DNA of 64,000 nt from Omphiscola glabra (GCA_964017045.1 OZ024810.1:8859562-8923561), one strand, 5' to 3'. Counted from the first letter of the stretch, positions 21,441-32,988 are shown. Numbers and translations: made by a program. The notes: a model not told the origin generated them from the sequence alone.

Positions 21441-21605
21441 CAATGGTGTAGCAAGGTGAATTGCTGAGGGGGGGCGTCCGCCTTTAGGTGGCACTTTTTA
21501 CATCCAGGCGGCGCACTTAATGTCAAATTCTGAGTGTGTTTGTGTACAAGTGGCGGTCTAAGGCTTGACACCCTCTGTGTGGCAATAAGCCTAGCTACGC
21601 CACTG
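21441..21605. mobile_element. hAT-type MITE, 'gtagc...gctacgccactg' family
   Basis: It begins 'caatggtgtagcaagg' and ends 'cctagctacgccactg', inverted repeats of a CAGTGGCGTAGC type. No target duplication survives. Its 3' end and the following 250 bases recur at 28350-28600, so it predates the G3/G4 duplication. Confidence 0.55.
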
Positions 21606-23190
21606 GTACAACCCCATCGCTAGACAGGTGTTAACTTATTTATTTCATACGTAAACCAATGAACCAGCCAGTACACCTAACAAGACACAATTTGTTTTTT
21701 GATGGTAGTCACACAATGAATCTGGGTACAAGACCGCGCGAGTTGTTATACATGCGATATTTTAAAGAAGAAAATTCATATATTGTTTCACGTAATATAA
21801 AATATAACTTTTTAAATTTTTTACATTTTCCCATAATATTTTAGTTTGATTTGTTTCCTCGCCTCTTCAGCGCGTTATCTGATTTTTTAACCCAGGGTAA
21901 ATAATTTAATTTTTGTTTGGGGTGGGAAAGAAGAGTGGGGGGGGGGGGGAAGAAAAGTGGAGGGTGATGGGCGGGGAGAAGAGTGGGGGGGGGGTCAGGG
22001 TGAATTAAAAATTATTTTTTTTGAACGAGAGAAACAAACGTATGTTGTTGACCGGCGATTCTTCGCTAAGGTGACTGTAGGATTTAAGTAGCCAAATCAT
22101 AAAACAAAGAAATGAGTTGACCACAGCAGCTGCTAGCCCCAACATTGTGTTGAAGGAGTACATTGAGCATACTTTAAAGTATTTTTCTTTTGTTTGTTGA
22201 AAAGTATGGCAGTTAAAGATTTGTAATTTTCTGTTTAAAATGTAAAAAAGAAAACAAAAGAAACACATAGAAATAAAGATTTTTTTTAAAAAGCTTAAAT
22301 ATAAATTATATGTTGACTAGCTAGTGGGGTAACTATGTTTTTATTGGTACTAACTGGTTGGTAACTATGTTTATTTTGATTAGCTAGTTTGGTAACTATG
22401 TTTATTTTTACTAGCTAGTTTGGTAACTGTTAATTTGTACTAGCTAGTTGGGTAACTGTATTTACTTTTACCAGATAGTTGGGTAACTGTGTTTATTCGT
22501 AGGAGGTAGTTGGTTCTGAAATTCTAAAGTGAGTCCATCTTCATGGTAATCCAATGTTGACCCATTACGTTAATGATTGTTAAAGTGCACACGTTTCTCG
22601 CACTTATCGACTCTTTAGCGGTCAATTCATCTCCTGCTGTTTTATCATCTGGTGGGGGCTCTTACTTCTTAATGAAAGAAGGTAATTTTTAACCAAGCAT
22701 AAAGATTTTGAGAGTTTGAGTCTTACGAAAATGAAACATTACAAATGTGACACAAGCTTAATGTGTGTACTTACATCGATAATTGTGCATGTTAATCCCA
22801 AAATCGATCTTCCAAAGAATCTTCATTTCCTGAAATTTCGCAAAAAAATGTGTTATTCTTTATTTTGTTCACTTAAAAATAATTGTGTTTGATTAGCCGT
22901 GAAATGGTTTAGTGCGTGTGTACCAGTCCCCATTCCCCATAGGGAATCCCGTTGACTATTTATATTAATTAATTATTGTAACCAATTTTAAAGTAAGACA
23001 CAAGCAGGTGAAAGTGGTACAAGCATATTTTAAAAAATTTCCATCAATTTAATATCGTTTCCTTGAGCATTAAATACCTTATTTGAGCCTGACATGTTTG
23101 AGAATCACTAATGTAGCAACCCAAATATTACTGTGACGACGAGATCCAATTTTTTTCGGCCTTCCCATATAACAGTTTACTAACATAGGA
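21606..23190. repeat. 5' flank of G3, duplicate of the G4 flank
   Basis: The phrase 'accccatcgctagacaggtg' and what follows match 28378 onwards; the G-rich stretch at 21920-22000 is a short version of the large array at 29080-29590; 22140-22290 matches 29750-29880. The copy then jumps to the 'tagctagt.gggtaactatg' repeats (22315-22510), so about 540 bases present in the G4 flank, including its candidate 5' exon, are absent here. 22510-23190 has nothing recognised. Confidence 0.7.
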
Positions 23191-23193
23191 ATC

Positions 23194-23345
23194 TCATACC
23201 GCCATGGTCTCTCCAAGATCAAAATTGGTGCACGAATTCAACAGGTGAGTAACCGTCTCTGGGGCTAGTGTGCAATGCCGGCAGGTCGGGGTCCTAGTCT
23301 GTGAAAGTAAGAATTTATAGAGCAGCGGTCCGTTCTGTGCTGGGG
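23194..23345 (-). pseudogene. Non-LTR retrotransposon C-terminal relic
   Basis: The minus strand reads LLSQTRTPTCRHCTLAPETV then THLLNSCTNFD, the cysteine/histidine C-terminal motif (CxxC...HLLxxC) of I/Jockey-like ORF2. The same relic lies at 32617-32755 before G4, so it was inserted before the two genes duplicated. Confidence 0.7.
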
Positions 23346-23359
23346 GGCTTGGGCATAGC

Positions 23360-23755
23360 AGCGTGTACCCCTCTGGCCTACATGCTGTCTGCCTATTGCC
23401 CGTACCCCTCTGGCCTACGTGCTGTCTGCCTATTGCCCGCACCATTCTGGCCTACGTGCTTTCTGATCATTGCCCGTATCCCTCTGGCTGCGTATTGTCA
23501 GGCGTTTGCCCGAAACCCTCTTTTCTGCATATTGTCTGTCCAGTGCCCTTGACCCTCTGGCCTGCGTACTGTCTGTCCAGTGCCCGTACCCCGCTGGCCT
23601 GCGTATTGTCTGCCTATTGCCCATACCCCTCTGGCCTGCGTACTGTCTGTCCAGTGCCCGTACCCCTCTGGCCTGCGTAGTGTCTGTCCATTGCCTGTAC
23701 CACTCTGGCCAACGTATTGTCTGCCCATTGCATGTACGACTTTGTCCTAAAGAGT
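23360..23755. repeat. 37-bp minisatellite in the presumed G3 intron
   Basis: About ten diverged 37-bp units share 'ctctggcctgcgtactgtct' and 'cagtgcccgtacc'. The G4 flank has fewer than two units at the same place (32765-32825), so this array expanded after, or shrank in, one duplicate. Open frames on both strands are repeat products. Confidence 0.9.
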
Positions 23756-23922
23756 CCACCAACCTATTTTTTAACACTAAGATATGTGACAGATACTGAT
23801 GGTTGCTCCTGAGATCTGGACACAATGAGTAAGGATTGCTTTGATACAGAGTAAACAAAAATAGCGCATTATTTTTGAAAGAGCAAATATGTCACTATTA
23901 TACGTTTAATCTATTTCAGAAG

Positions 23923-25116
23923 ATGGTTGATTCAACTCTTGAACAGTACACTCTCCTGCTGGTAGGAAGAACCGGAAACGGTAAAAGCTCCACCGGAAAT
24001 ACGATACTCGACAAACCTGACTTTAAACCGAGCAACGCAAACGTCGAGTCGAATGATGACGTCATGGAGTTCAGCTCGGCCCTAGTAGATGGGTATAGGG
24101 TCCAAGTGATTGATGGAACTGGCACTGGTGACACTGGATCCGACGCCAAGCTGGACATAGTCTCCCTCATTGATTGTATTACTAAAAGATTGTGGGGTTT
24201 TGTGAACAACGTTAGCGCCATTATCCTGGTACTGAAGTACGGTGTACGGTTCACCAAGCAAGAGAAGGACGCGGTGGAACTGATTAAGTCCATCTTCGGA
24301 CAGGACGTCCTGAAGAAATGGGGCGTCATCGTCATGACGCACGGGGACAATTTTGAGATGGACAATGAGGATGAGAACAGGACTTTGGAGGACTGGTTCA
24401 AAGAACAAACAGGGGACATTCAAACTTTGATCACAGAATGCGATAACAGGTGCGTGCTCTTCAACAACAAGGAAAAAGACGAGAATAAAAAACAACATCA
24501 ACGACAGAGATTCATAAACAAGGTCAAGGCCATTCAAAATATACCATACACTAAAGAAGATTTCCAGAAAGCTGAAAAAGGGCGAAAGAAATTATTGGTC
24601 CAGGCCAATCTTCCAAAAATGGAGAGTCAAACAAAGGAGATGATCAATCAACTGCATGCAAAACTGGCAGAGGTGGAGAAGAATGGCAAACAAGGGGAAG
24701 TCTCAGAGAAACTCGATCTTCTTTACAGTCAGCTTATCAATTTCAAGACATATCTAGAGAATGAGGATGATGGAGCGGGGCTGGTGGTGAGACTTGTCCA
24801 GCAAGTTGACCTGGCGGTGCTGAGCGTCAAGTCCAAGATGAAGCAATGGGCGTTGGTCACACCGCAAGATGAAAAAGACAAGTTCCCTGAGGAGGAACCC
24901 ATGATAAAACTGCCCATCAAGAAATCCGGAGTAAGACAGAATAAGGTGAAGGACACGGCTTGCATAGAGGTACGCCCCGCAGAGAATGATGACAGGGGGC
25001 CGAAATGTCTTGACAGACTTCGGTCACACAAAAAAGCTCGTGCTTGTATTATAATAGCGGGAATAATCATCATAATCATTATCATAGCAGTGGTGTGTGG
25101 AGTAACATTGAGCTAG
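23923..25116 (+). CDS. GIMAP/AIG1 family GTPase G3, tail-anchored
   Basis: The 397-residue protein has P-loop GRTGNGKS (15-22), DGTG (64-67), KYGVRFTKQEKDAV (105-118), THGD (139-142) and RCVLFNN (176-182). A long charged helical region (about 215-330) follows, then a linker, then an isoleucine-rich tail anchor (IIIAGIIIIIIIIAVVCGV) and four residues. The ATG at 23923 lies after a splice acceptor (aatctatttcag, ending 23919). G4 is its close duplicate through the whole reading frame and both flanks. From the conserved box to G5 it is nearly identical at base level to G1, G2 and G5 although its C-terminal half is of a different type, which suggests sequence exchange. GTP binding and membrane anchoring are predicted from family and motifs only. 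Confidence 0.93.
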   Translation: MVDSTLEQYTLLLVGRTGNGKSSTGNTILDKPDFKPSNANVESNDDVMEFSSALVDGYRVQVIDGTGTGDTGSDAKLDIVSLIDCITKRLWGFVNNVSAIILVLKYGVRFTKQEKDAVELIKSIFGQDVLKKWGVIVMTHGDNFEMDNEDENRTLEDWFKEQTGDIQTLITECDNRCVLFNNKEKDENKKQHQRQRFINKVKAIQNIPYTKEDFQKAEKGRKKLLVQANLPKMESQTKEMINQLHAKLAEVEKNGKQGEVSEKLDLLYSQLINFKTYLENEDDGAGLVVRLVQQVDLAVLSVKSKMKQWALVTPQDEKDKFPEEEPMIKLPIKKSGVRQNKVKDTACIEVRPAENDDRGPKCLDRLRSHKKARACIIIAGIIIIIIIIAVVCGVTLS

Positions 25117-25229
25117 TCCCGGCTTTTTCTCCCCACATGTCTAGTTCATGCTGCTATTTACAAAACTAACCAAGCCGATCGCACGTGAAGTTAATGTGTA
25201 CGATTACTCACTCTACAACTGAATCTTAA

Positions 25230-25470
25230 CTATGTCACCATTATGTCTTAACGAAGTCCCAACTGTGTCACAATTTTGTCACAACTGTGTTTGTCACAAC
25301 TGTGTATGTCACAAATGTGTCTTAATTATGTCACGTCTGTGTCTTTACTATGTCCCAACGGTGTCTTAACTATAGCAAAAATGTGGCTTTACAATGCCAC
25401 AACTATCTGTTAACTATGTCGCAACTGTGTCTAAACTATGTCACAATTGTGTGTTAACTATGTCAATATA
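25230..25470. repeat. Short degenerate repeats 3' of G3 (taactatgtcacaa)
   Basis: Around a dozen diverged units of 'aactatgtcacaactgtgtctt', 15-22 bases long, follow the gene. The same kind of array lies 3' of G4 (34275-34460), and a related one ('taactgtcc') 3' of G5. Confidence 0.75.
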
Positions 25471-27060
25471 TATATATATTTATTTTGTGTTTCACAAATG
25501 AACTTAAGTCAATTCCTTACGTCAACGGTCGTTGTCAAACATGCAACACGCCAGACAAACAGAACGCTGATTTCATTTAATTTAATTTTTTTAATTGTTT
25601 CAGTGTTTAAAAATATGGCATATTTATTGGATGAGTTTTTTTGTGTGCATTGTGTTATTTATATATTGTAGTTGTTATAAGTACAATCGTGTCCCCATCC
25701 TTTTTTAATAACCAAGTGGGTTGTCATGTTGCTATCTTACATCGAGTCTTCGAGTGCAGTAATCCATTCACAATTAGGGTTGTGATCAATCACATATCCA
25801 GGCAAGTTCCGGTCGAAGGAAAACCCTGCGACCAAGGTAAAGCCTGAAAATGACAACACCGCCCCCCCCCCCAACTGCTCCACTCAATTATCAAGAAATG
25901 ATCAAGATATAATCAGTGGCTTAGCTAGATATTGCGCTTTCCGGACTGGGATTTATAAATAGATAAAAAAATATAAATGGATTATTAAAAATTATTATAA
26001 AATGGTGCAGGGCTGTCCTTTTGATCGGGTCTAGGGCAGAAATGAGTGGCGCTCGCCCCCCCACCCCCCGTTTTTCGCATGGTCCTGATTTCAGGATACA
26101 CTAGGTCAAGCTGACAAATCTCAATAAATATTATGCGTACACTTGTTAATAAAACATATTAAAATTATGTGTTGAATTTTCACAGGCTAAACGAAATGTA
26201 AAGAAATAAATACATATTAAAATGTTTAAGATTTTTAACGTTTTACTTTTATTTAGGTCTTACGAGTATTTATGTCTTACTATTGTTTATGTCTTATTTA
26301 TGTCTTACGATTTCATTAAAGGTCAACCCGGTCAAAAGTGTACATCTTTATTTACACTCTTTCGTTGTCTACACTTTATGTCAGTGAATCCTTTTCAATT
26401 AAAAAAAAAAGTACATTTAAGATCCTTCTAAGATTTTTTTTACCTCCTCCACCCCATCGCCATTGTTCTGCCAACTTTGACGAAAACATCACATTCACGC
26501 CACAACGATTCTAACAATGGTCAACACCATCTAATTTCAAATACGATTTAAACTGAAGATTCCCCACACAAACGCACGACAGCACAATGGCAGAAAACGA
26601 TGACGCATAATGAAGTTCTCGGGAAAACAAGATTTGGGTAAATACGATTTCCCGAAAAACCTATATCCATTGTCAAAGTCAGGAGTTGTTCGGCTGGATC
26701 TGTTAAGTGTACCGTGAGGTGGCATAGAGTCCTAGAGGACTAGTGACGACCTGGGCGGACTTAGATTTTTGCCCACAGCTTCAAAGAAAAAACGTACAAA
26801 ACCCATCTACTTTTTGGACGAACATAAGTCTATTCAATTGAAAGAAAACGAGGTCCATGCTGGTTGGGACATCCCCCCTCCCGCCCCCAGCTAATCTGGT
26901 ACTGGGTAGAAGACTGTATTTAATATCTGTCTTTATGACAACAAGAACATGTCTGAATGATTTGATTGCCTTAGTTTTTACCTTAACCTCATTGGACTCA
27001 ATTTGAATATGTCGCTATATTTAATTGGGACTCAATTTGAAGATGTACCTATACTTAATA
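25470..27060. repeat. 3' flank of G3, duplicate of the G4 flank
   Basis: Matches run in order with 34460-34680 and 35277-36620, for example 'ccaagtgggttgtcatgttgct', 'agaaatgatcaagatataat', 'tttttgcccacag' and 'agaagactgta'. At about 25697 it has the empty site for the solo LTR that sits at 34684-35276. No gene is seen; the frames at 25438-25847 and 26222-26431 are not conserved. Confidence 0.75.
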
Positions 27061-27074
27061 ATTTTTTTTTTAAA

Positions 27075-27995
27075 AATAACGTTTATTTGAAAATCACGCT
27101 TCATCCCCAAAAAGGCTCGAAGCACGGTACAAAGTCCACCATAATAAAAGAAAAATGAAGCAATATATGTTTCATTAAAGTTTTTTCTGTTGTGAGCTAT
27201 ATAAATATAATTTCAAACCGTATGCGTTCCTATTGCATTAATGCAATATTGCGATAAAACTTTGGAGAGTTGTTGTCCACAAGCCCGCGCATTCTTCGAA
27301 GACATTACAACCCTTTTTAACATATTCCATTTCGGGCCTTTTAGCCCTAAATTCATTTTTTTTTCTTACTATGAGCTTTGTAAAAAATAATTTCCGTATG
27401 CGCTCCTGTGTCCATTCATCTGATTACCATAAAATTTCGATCAGTTGGTTGCACGCCCACAAAAGGTTTCTGAATAAGTACAACCATATAACAATATTCC
27501 GTTTGGGGCCGGGGGCCCTAAATTCTTTTTTTTTTCTTATATGAGCTATGTAAATATAATTTCAAACAGAGCTATTGCATGGGTGGATGGAATTGAATCA
27601 AATACAAACTGTGACATTGTCATTTGTATGTGACATAATAAGTTGTTTTTTTTCCAATTAGTACATCCATTTTAAAATATTCCGTTTGTGGCAGGGGGGC
27701 CCTAAATTTATTTATATGTACAAATGATCTACACAAATATAATTTGAAACATAGCTATATTGTATGGTAGGATCAATCGCTACTAGTATGTGGACTAAAT
27801 TTTGAACATTTATGCTCATCACATGGACAGCTGTGCGTGGCCTGCTCACGCTTCAAAAAAACGAATAATTTATTCGAGTACACACCAGACGTTAATAGTA
27901 TGGTGTATATAGAAAGTACTTCAAAAGCATAGTTCAAACACAAACACTTTATTTATTTGAGTGGCAATTTTAACACATGCCGGGTACTCGCTAGT
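27075..27995. repeat. Non-LTR tail and dispersed repeat, copy 2
   Basis: 27075-27170 resembles the tail at 2620-2710 in reverse ('cgcttcatccccaaaaaggc'). From 27185 the sequence is the second copy of the dispersed element at 10640-11580, with the same repeated 'acaacca....aatattccgttt' words and the same end. Confidence 0.65.
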
Positions 27996-27999
27996 TATG

Positions 28000-28120
28000 T
28001 TATAGAAAGGGACGCTTTTACTCAATGTTTGTTTGTGTGTGCGTGTAAGTACTAGCGATTGTTTGTGTGTATCTTTGAGTTCGTGTGTGTGTATATTATA
28101 TATATATATATGTGTGTAGC
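28000..28120. repeat. GT-rich simple sequence
   Basis: The words 'gtttgtttgtgtgtgcgtgt' and 'aagtactagcgattgtttgt' also occur at 38580-38640. An imperfect (TA)/(GT) run follows. Confidence 0.6.
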
Positions 28121-28184
28121 ATTAGTGATCATTACCAGCAACACTGAATCTGAATATTTGAACGTAAGGGTAAATAGAGGGAGG

Positions 28185-28349
28185 CAGAGGCGTAACAACG
28201 GCTTGGCATTGGAGCAGTTGCCAAAGCGCCGGCCTGCGCCAGTTCAAAAGGGCGCCGCTAAATTTCTAATTTTAAAAAAAATTTTATTTGAATATCAAGG
28301 GCGCCAAAACTAATTAGCCAAGGGCGCCAAAGACCCAGTTACGCCACTG
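28185..28349. mobile_element. hAT-type MITE ('ggcgcc' family)
   Basis: It begins 'cagaggcgtaacaacggctt' and ends 'cccagttacgccactg', with 'gggcgcc' words inside. The same family lies inverted at 39765-39927 with a perfect target duplication. Here the duplication is not clear. Confidence 0.75.
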
Positions 28350-28715
28350 GGTGGCACTAAGCCTAGCTACGCCACTGGTACGACCCCATCGCTAGACAGG
28401 TGTTACTTGATTTATTTCATAAGTAAACCAGTGAACCAGCCAGTACACCTAACTAGACACAATATTTATTGTTGTTAGTCACACAATGAATCTGCTGGGT
28501 ACAAGACCTCAAGAGTTGTAATACATGCGATGAAAAAAGTATTTCTTAATTAAAAATATAACTTTTAAAAATTATTTCGTTTTCCCACAATATTTGGGTT
28601 TGACTTCTTTCCTCGCCTCTTCAGCACGTTCATCATCATCATCCTCATGTCCCTTAGTCCTTGGACCGTTGGGGCGCCACAGATGACATGAAAATCATCC
28701 ATTCTCCATTCCTCT
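28350..28715. repeat. 5' flank of G4, outer part
   Basis: Matches 21578-21860 ('ggca.taagcctagctacgcc', 'accccatcgctagacaggtg', 'gaaccagccagtacacctaa'). This is the left end of the G3/G4 duplication as far as it can be followed. Confidence 0.7.
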
Positions 28716-28904
28716 CAGAGGCGTAGCTAGAGTGTTTGGCGCCCGGGGACAAGATCCATTTTAAAGCGCCCCCTTTTCTTTTTTCAACTCTCAAACCCAT
28801 TATTTTCATCAATAAAATAATACCAAAGAACATTTGGTGCCCCTAACTAGCTGGCGCCCGGGGACATCTGTCCCTCCCTGTCCCCCCCCTACACTACGCC
28901 TCTG
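28716..28904. mobile_element. hAT-type MITE with near-perfect target duplication
   Basis: It begins 'cagaggcgtagctagagtg' and ends 'ctacactacgcctctg'; inside it has 'ggcgcccggggacaa' and its partial mirror. Flanks attcctct (28708-28715) and attcctgt (28905-28912) differ at one base of eight. It is absent from the G3 flank. Confidence 0.75.
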
Positions 28905-29082
28905 ATTCCTGTCTTTTTTCTGCATTTCGCACAGTATCTCTTAGTTTTAGTCCCGTCCACTCTTTGACGTTATCTTCCCATCTTTTTCTCTGTCTTCCTC
29001 TTCTTCTCCCTCCTCCAGTTGTGCCCTGCATGATTTCTTTGGCGAGCCCTTCAGCACGCTACCAGTTTGTATTTAACCCTAA

Positions 29083-29590
29083 GAAATGTGATGGGGAGGG
29101 AAGAAGAGTGGGGAGGGAAAAAGAGTGGGGAGGGAAGAAGAGTGGGGAGGGAAGAGGAGTGGGGAGGGAAGAGGAGTGGGGAGGGAAGAAGAGTGGGGAG
29201 GGAAGAAGAGTGGGGAGGGAAGAGGAGTGGGGAGGGAAGAGGAGTAGGGAGGGAAGAAGAGTGGGGAGGGAAGAGGAGTGGGGAGGGAAGAAGAGTGGGG
29301 AGGGAAGAAGAGTGGGGAGGGAAGAGGAGTGGGGAGGGAAGAAGAGTGGGGAGGGAAGAAGAGTGGGGAGGGAAGAAGATTGGGGAGGGAAGAAGAGTGG
29401 GGAGGGAAGAAGAGTGGGGAGGGAAGAAGAGTGGGGAGGGAAGAGGAGTTGGGAGGAAGAAGAGTGGGGAGGGATGAAGAGTGGGGAGGGAAAAGGAGTG
29501 GGGAGGGAAGAGGAGTGGGAGGGAAGAAGATTGGGGAGGGAAGAAGAGTGGGGAGGGAAGAAGAGTGGGGAGGGAAGAGGAGTTGGGGGA
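29083..29590. repeat. 17-bp purine-only minisatellite
   Basis: About 29 units of 'agggaagaagagtgggg' (a/g change in gaaga/gagga) form a 500-bp stretch with purines on one strand apart from one T per unit. The G3 flank has only a short relative at 21925-22000. Long frames on both strands arise because the unit has no stop. The run could form triplex or G-rich structures. Confidence 0.95.
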
Positions 29591-29599
29591 AGTCGGGTT

Positions 29600-30775
29600 G
29601 AATTAAAAATTATAATTTTAAGGAACGAGAGAAATACGTTGATATTCAGCGACTCGGCACTAAGGAAACGTTTACTGCGTGATTGTAGTAGCCAAACAAT
29701 GAAACAGAGAAATGAGGTAACGACAGCTACTGTTGGGCCTAAAATTGTTTTATATGAGTACATTGCTTACAATTCAATGTATATATATATATATATTTAA
29801 AGTTTGTTTGTTAAAGATATAAAAATTGCTGTTTAAAATTTGGGGAAAAAAAGAGAAACACATGGACTAAAGATTTTTAAAAAAAATTAAATATAACTTA
29901 TCATAATGGAGGATAACCAGTGTAAAAAAATTAAAAGGGGAAACAATTTTATGTTTACTTAATTTGTAAAAAAAAACAAAAAAAAACCCAATCAGTACAT
30001 ATTTTGATAGATTGACTTACAAAATATTTTTCTTAAATGCTATTTTAAGAAGAATCTTTGATTTTTGTCTGAATGGTGTATTTTAAAGATTTTAAAATGG
30101 TAATTGCTATAAAGCTTTTTTAAAAAAAATAGTTTAATCTTAAAACCTAAATCACTTTCTGGAATATCAATCTTTACAGTTACCTGAACTGCAACATGTG
30201 GGCACAATAGCTTCTCTGAATCTGACGGGTCACTATCTTTTGTTTTGTTCTTAAACTAAGACTGTCAAACAGTCGTCTGATTGCCGGTGATTAGTTTTGA
30301 AACCGATAACAAGAAGTTGATGTATGTAGTGACTGGTGTTATCACACAGGAAACGTATCACTTTAGTTCGCGTTCTTGGAACATACAACACCATCATACC
30401 AGCAACTACAACAGTTAAGTTTCTATTTTTTCGTGTTTATTTTGTACTAGCTAGTTGTGTAACTATGTTTATTTATTCTAATTGTGTAACTGTGTTTATT
30501 GTACTAGTTGTGTAGCTGTGTTTATTTGTACTAGCTAGTTGGGTAAATGTATGTACTTGCATTAGCTAGTGTTGTAAATGGGCTTATTTGTACTAGCTAA
30601 TTGGGTATCTATGTTTAGTTGTACTAGCTAGTTAGATAACTATGTTTTTTGTACTAGCTAGTTGGGTAACTATGTTTAATTGTACTAGCAACTGGAGTTC
30701 TCCGTGTATTTTAGTCCAAAGTCAGAAAAAAGTTAAAGGTTAAAGGTTTTGCACTAACTTCAGGAAAGTGAATTC
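29600..30775. repeat. 5' flank of G4, inner part
   Basis: 29600-29900 matches 22010-22290, 29900-30330 matches parts of 13150-13450, and 30430-30690 holds about eight diverged 31-bp units of 'tagctagttgggtaactatg' as at 22315-22510. The block is cut at about 30775 by the gypsy fragment. Confidence 0.65.
30331..30414 (+). other. Candidate 5' exon of G4, altered donor
   Basis: The stretch from 'gttatcacacaggaaacgta' to 'agcaactacaacag' matches 13888-13965. The donor there is cag/gtacgt; here the sequence is acag/ttaagt, or with a one-base shift aca/gttaagt, which could still work. The distance to the G4 coding exon is about 2.6 kb and includes the gypsy fragment. Confidence 0.4.
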
Positions 30776-30777
30776 AG

Positions 30778-31832
30778 TTACCAAGTCCGATTCCAAGGAT
30801 AGACGATCTTATAGATCGAATAGGCGGTGCCAAATATGTAACCAAGATAGACCTACTATCAGGTTATTGGCAGGTTCCTCTATCTGACATAGCAAAAGAA
30901 GTCTCTGCTTTCTGTACTCCAGATGGTTTATACCAATATAAAGTAATGCTGCATTGAATGAAAATCGCCCAGTTACATTCAAACGTCTATTAAATAACAT
31001 TATTGCTGACCAGGAAAATTGCAGCGCCTATATTGATGATGTAATTATTTACAGTCAAGAGTTTTCAAAACATGTAAACAAGTTGATATCTCTGTTTAAA
31101 AAATTGTTGCAGGCAAATGTAACTGTAAATTTAAATAAGTGTGAATCCTGTCAAGCAACAGTGCAATATTTAGCTCACATAGCGGGTCAAGGTCATGTAA
31201 AGCCTGTTCAAGCTAAGATAAATGCTATTACATCACTTCCCCCACCCACTACTAGAAAAGAGTTAATGAGAGTTTTGGGAATGGCAGGTTATTATAGAAA
31301 ATTTTTGCAAAAATTTCTCAGTTATTGCTTCTCCCCTAAGTAATATGTTAAAGAAAAAGCAAAATTTAATTGTTCAGATGCTTGTCAGGAAGAATTCGAA
31401 AACATTAAAAATATACTAGCTAATACTCCTGTTCTCATTCCACCAGACTTTAACAAACAGTTTAAATTAGCTGTAGATGCCAGTGATGTTGGCATTGGTG
31501 CAGTTCTTTTTCAAGAAGATGACCACATTGTAGATCATCCTGTTTGTTATTTTTCAAAGAAATTTAACTCCCATCAGAAAAAGTATTCCACTGTAGAAAA
31601 AGAATGTTTAGGTTTAATTCTTGCTCTGCAACAATTTGATTTTTATGTCAGTTGTTCCTTACATTCGGTACTTGTTTTCACTAATCACAATCCTTTTACA
31701 TTTTTGAATAAGATCGTATCCAAAAATCAAAGATTGTTAAGATGGGATCTATTTCTACAAGAGTATAATTTGGACATAAAACATATTAAAGGCAAAAATA
31801 ATATGATCGCTTATACTTTGTCCAGAAATTAA
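30778..31832 (+). pseudogene. Ty3/gypsy-type pol fragment (RT and RNase H)
   Basis: Reverse transcriptase motifs include IDLLSGYWQVPL, then YIDD at 31029-31040, VNLNKCESC and VLGMAGYYRKFL. RNase H follows with LAVDASDVGIGAVLFQ and STVEKECLGLILALQQFDFY, ending in GKNNMIAYTLSRN and a stop. At least two frameshifts (near 30950 and 31320) break it, the 5' RT part and protease are missing, and no integrase follows. It is a dead LTR-retrotransposon relic that entered the presumed intron of G4 after the G3/G4 duplication, as the G3 flank lacks it. Confidence 0.9.
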
Positions 31833-31979
31833 TTTTCACTGTACTTATCTAATTGTTTATAAGCTGTTAAGAAGCTTTTGTTTAAAATCTTGAAGAAGAG
31901 AAATATGTTTTCTTTTATTTTTTTAATAGATCAAAAATTCTATTTTGGCAAATGAATTATTATTTTTTTAAAAAAGACG

Positions 31980-32601
31980 TCTCGTTTACAAAATAGGCGT
32001 CTCGTTTACTTTCATTCATTTTTTCTGGTGAATGAACTTAAGCTGACCCCAAGTTCGGCAGCGCTGTTAGTAAGGTGTGGCTTACTAAAAATAGTCTCCT
32101 TTGGCCTCGGTTAAAACTAACTAAAATATATGGTCTGCATTATTATTATTAGAATTTTGTAGAAGTTTTGAGAAACGATTATAATTGCGGTCCTTACATA
32201 AGTATCTATGAAACAGGCTATTTAAAGCCGAGAGATTAGGCGGCAAAAGAGACGAGTTATTTTGAGCGTGTGCTATTCTTTTGCCATATGAGACAGAGGT
32301 TTGTTTACTGAGTGTATGTAGATTCCTTTTCATCATTTTACCTTTTTATAACATTGTATCTTCTTCAACAATGTACCGGTACAAGCCAATCATTATACTG
32401 TAAGTCAATAGCTTTAATTATATTTCTTTTGATTTTGAAATTTATAATTAATATAAAGAATATATTAAATGTATTTAACCCTGGTTTGAGTATCGTATGT
32501 TTTGCTATTGTATTTAACATATGGTATCGTCTTTTGCTGTGTACTGTTCTTGGACGAGCCATTTACTATAATACGAAATTAATTTCTCCGTACAGATAAC
32601 A
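31980..32601 (+). mobile_element. Probable 3' LTR of the gypsy relic
   Basis: About 600 bases match, in reverse orientation, the insertion at 34684-35276 ('gtaccggtacaa', 'aaaatgatgaaaagga', 'cacgctcaaaata', 'agactatttttag'). The right end is 'tctccgtacagataaca', with CA as expected for an LTR. The left end is uncertain. Open frames here (32312-32599 and reverse) are LTR sequence. Confidence 0.6.
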
Positions 32602-32616
32602 GAGCATCACAATCCC

Positions 32617-32985
32617 CAAAGTTCAAACTTGGTGCACGAATTCTACGGGTGCGTACAAATCTCTGGGGCCAGTGTGCAATGCCGGCAGGTCGGGGTCCTA
32701 GCCTATGAAAGTAAGAATTTGTAGGGCAGCGGTCCGCTCTGTGTTGGTAGGCTGGTGCATAGCGGCGTGAAACCCTCTGGCCAACGTACTGTCAGCTGAT
32801 TGCCCGTACCATTCTGGCCCTAAGTGGTCCTCAAAACTATTTTAACACTAAAATATGTGACAGGTATTGTCAGTTTCAGTGCTCTGGATATTATGAGTAA
32901 GGATTGCCTGGATACAGAGTAAAAAAAATAACGCATTATTATAGAGAAAAAAGTATGCCGTTATTATACGTTTAATCTATTTCAG
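32617..32985. repeat. Inner 5' flank of G4, duplicate of the G3 flank
   Basis: 32617-32755 matches the non-LTR relic at 23200-23345, then a minisatellite of under two 37-bp units, then 32820-32985 matches 23755-23920 up to the shared splice acceptor (tttaatctatttcag). Confidence 0.85.
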
Positions 32986-32988
32986 AAA

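Noticed and set aside
23301..23858. Proline/cysteine-rich frames on both strands before G3
   Set aside because: They come from the 37-bp minisatellite and a retrotransposon relic.
28964..29800. 278-codon frame (and a 234-codon reverse frame) as a gene
   Set aside because: Almost wholly the 17-bp purine array. The G3 duplicate does not keep the frame.
30954..31343. Active reverse transcriptase gene
   Set aside because: The open piece is only the middle of a pol relic with frameshifts on both sides and no protease or integrase.
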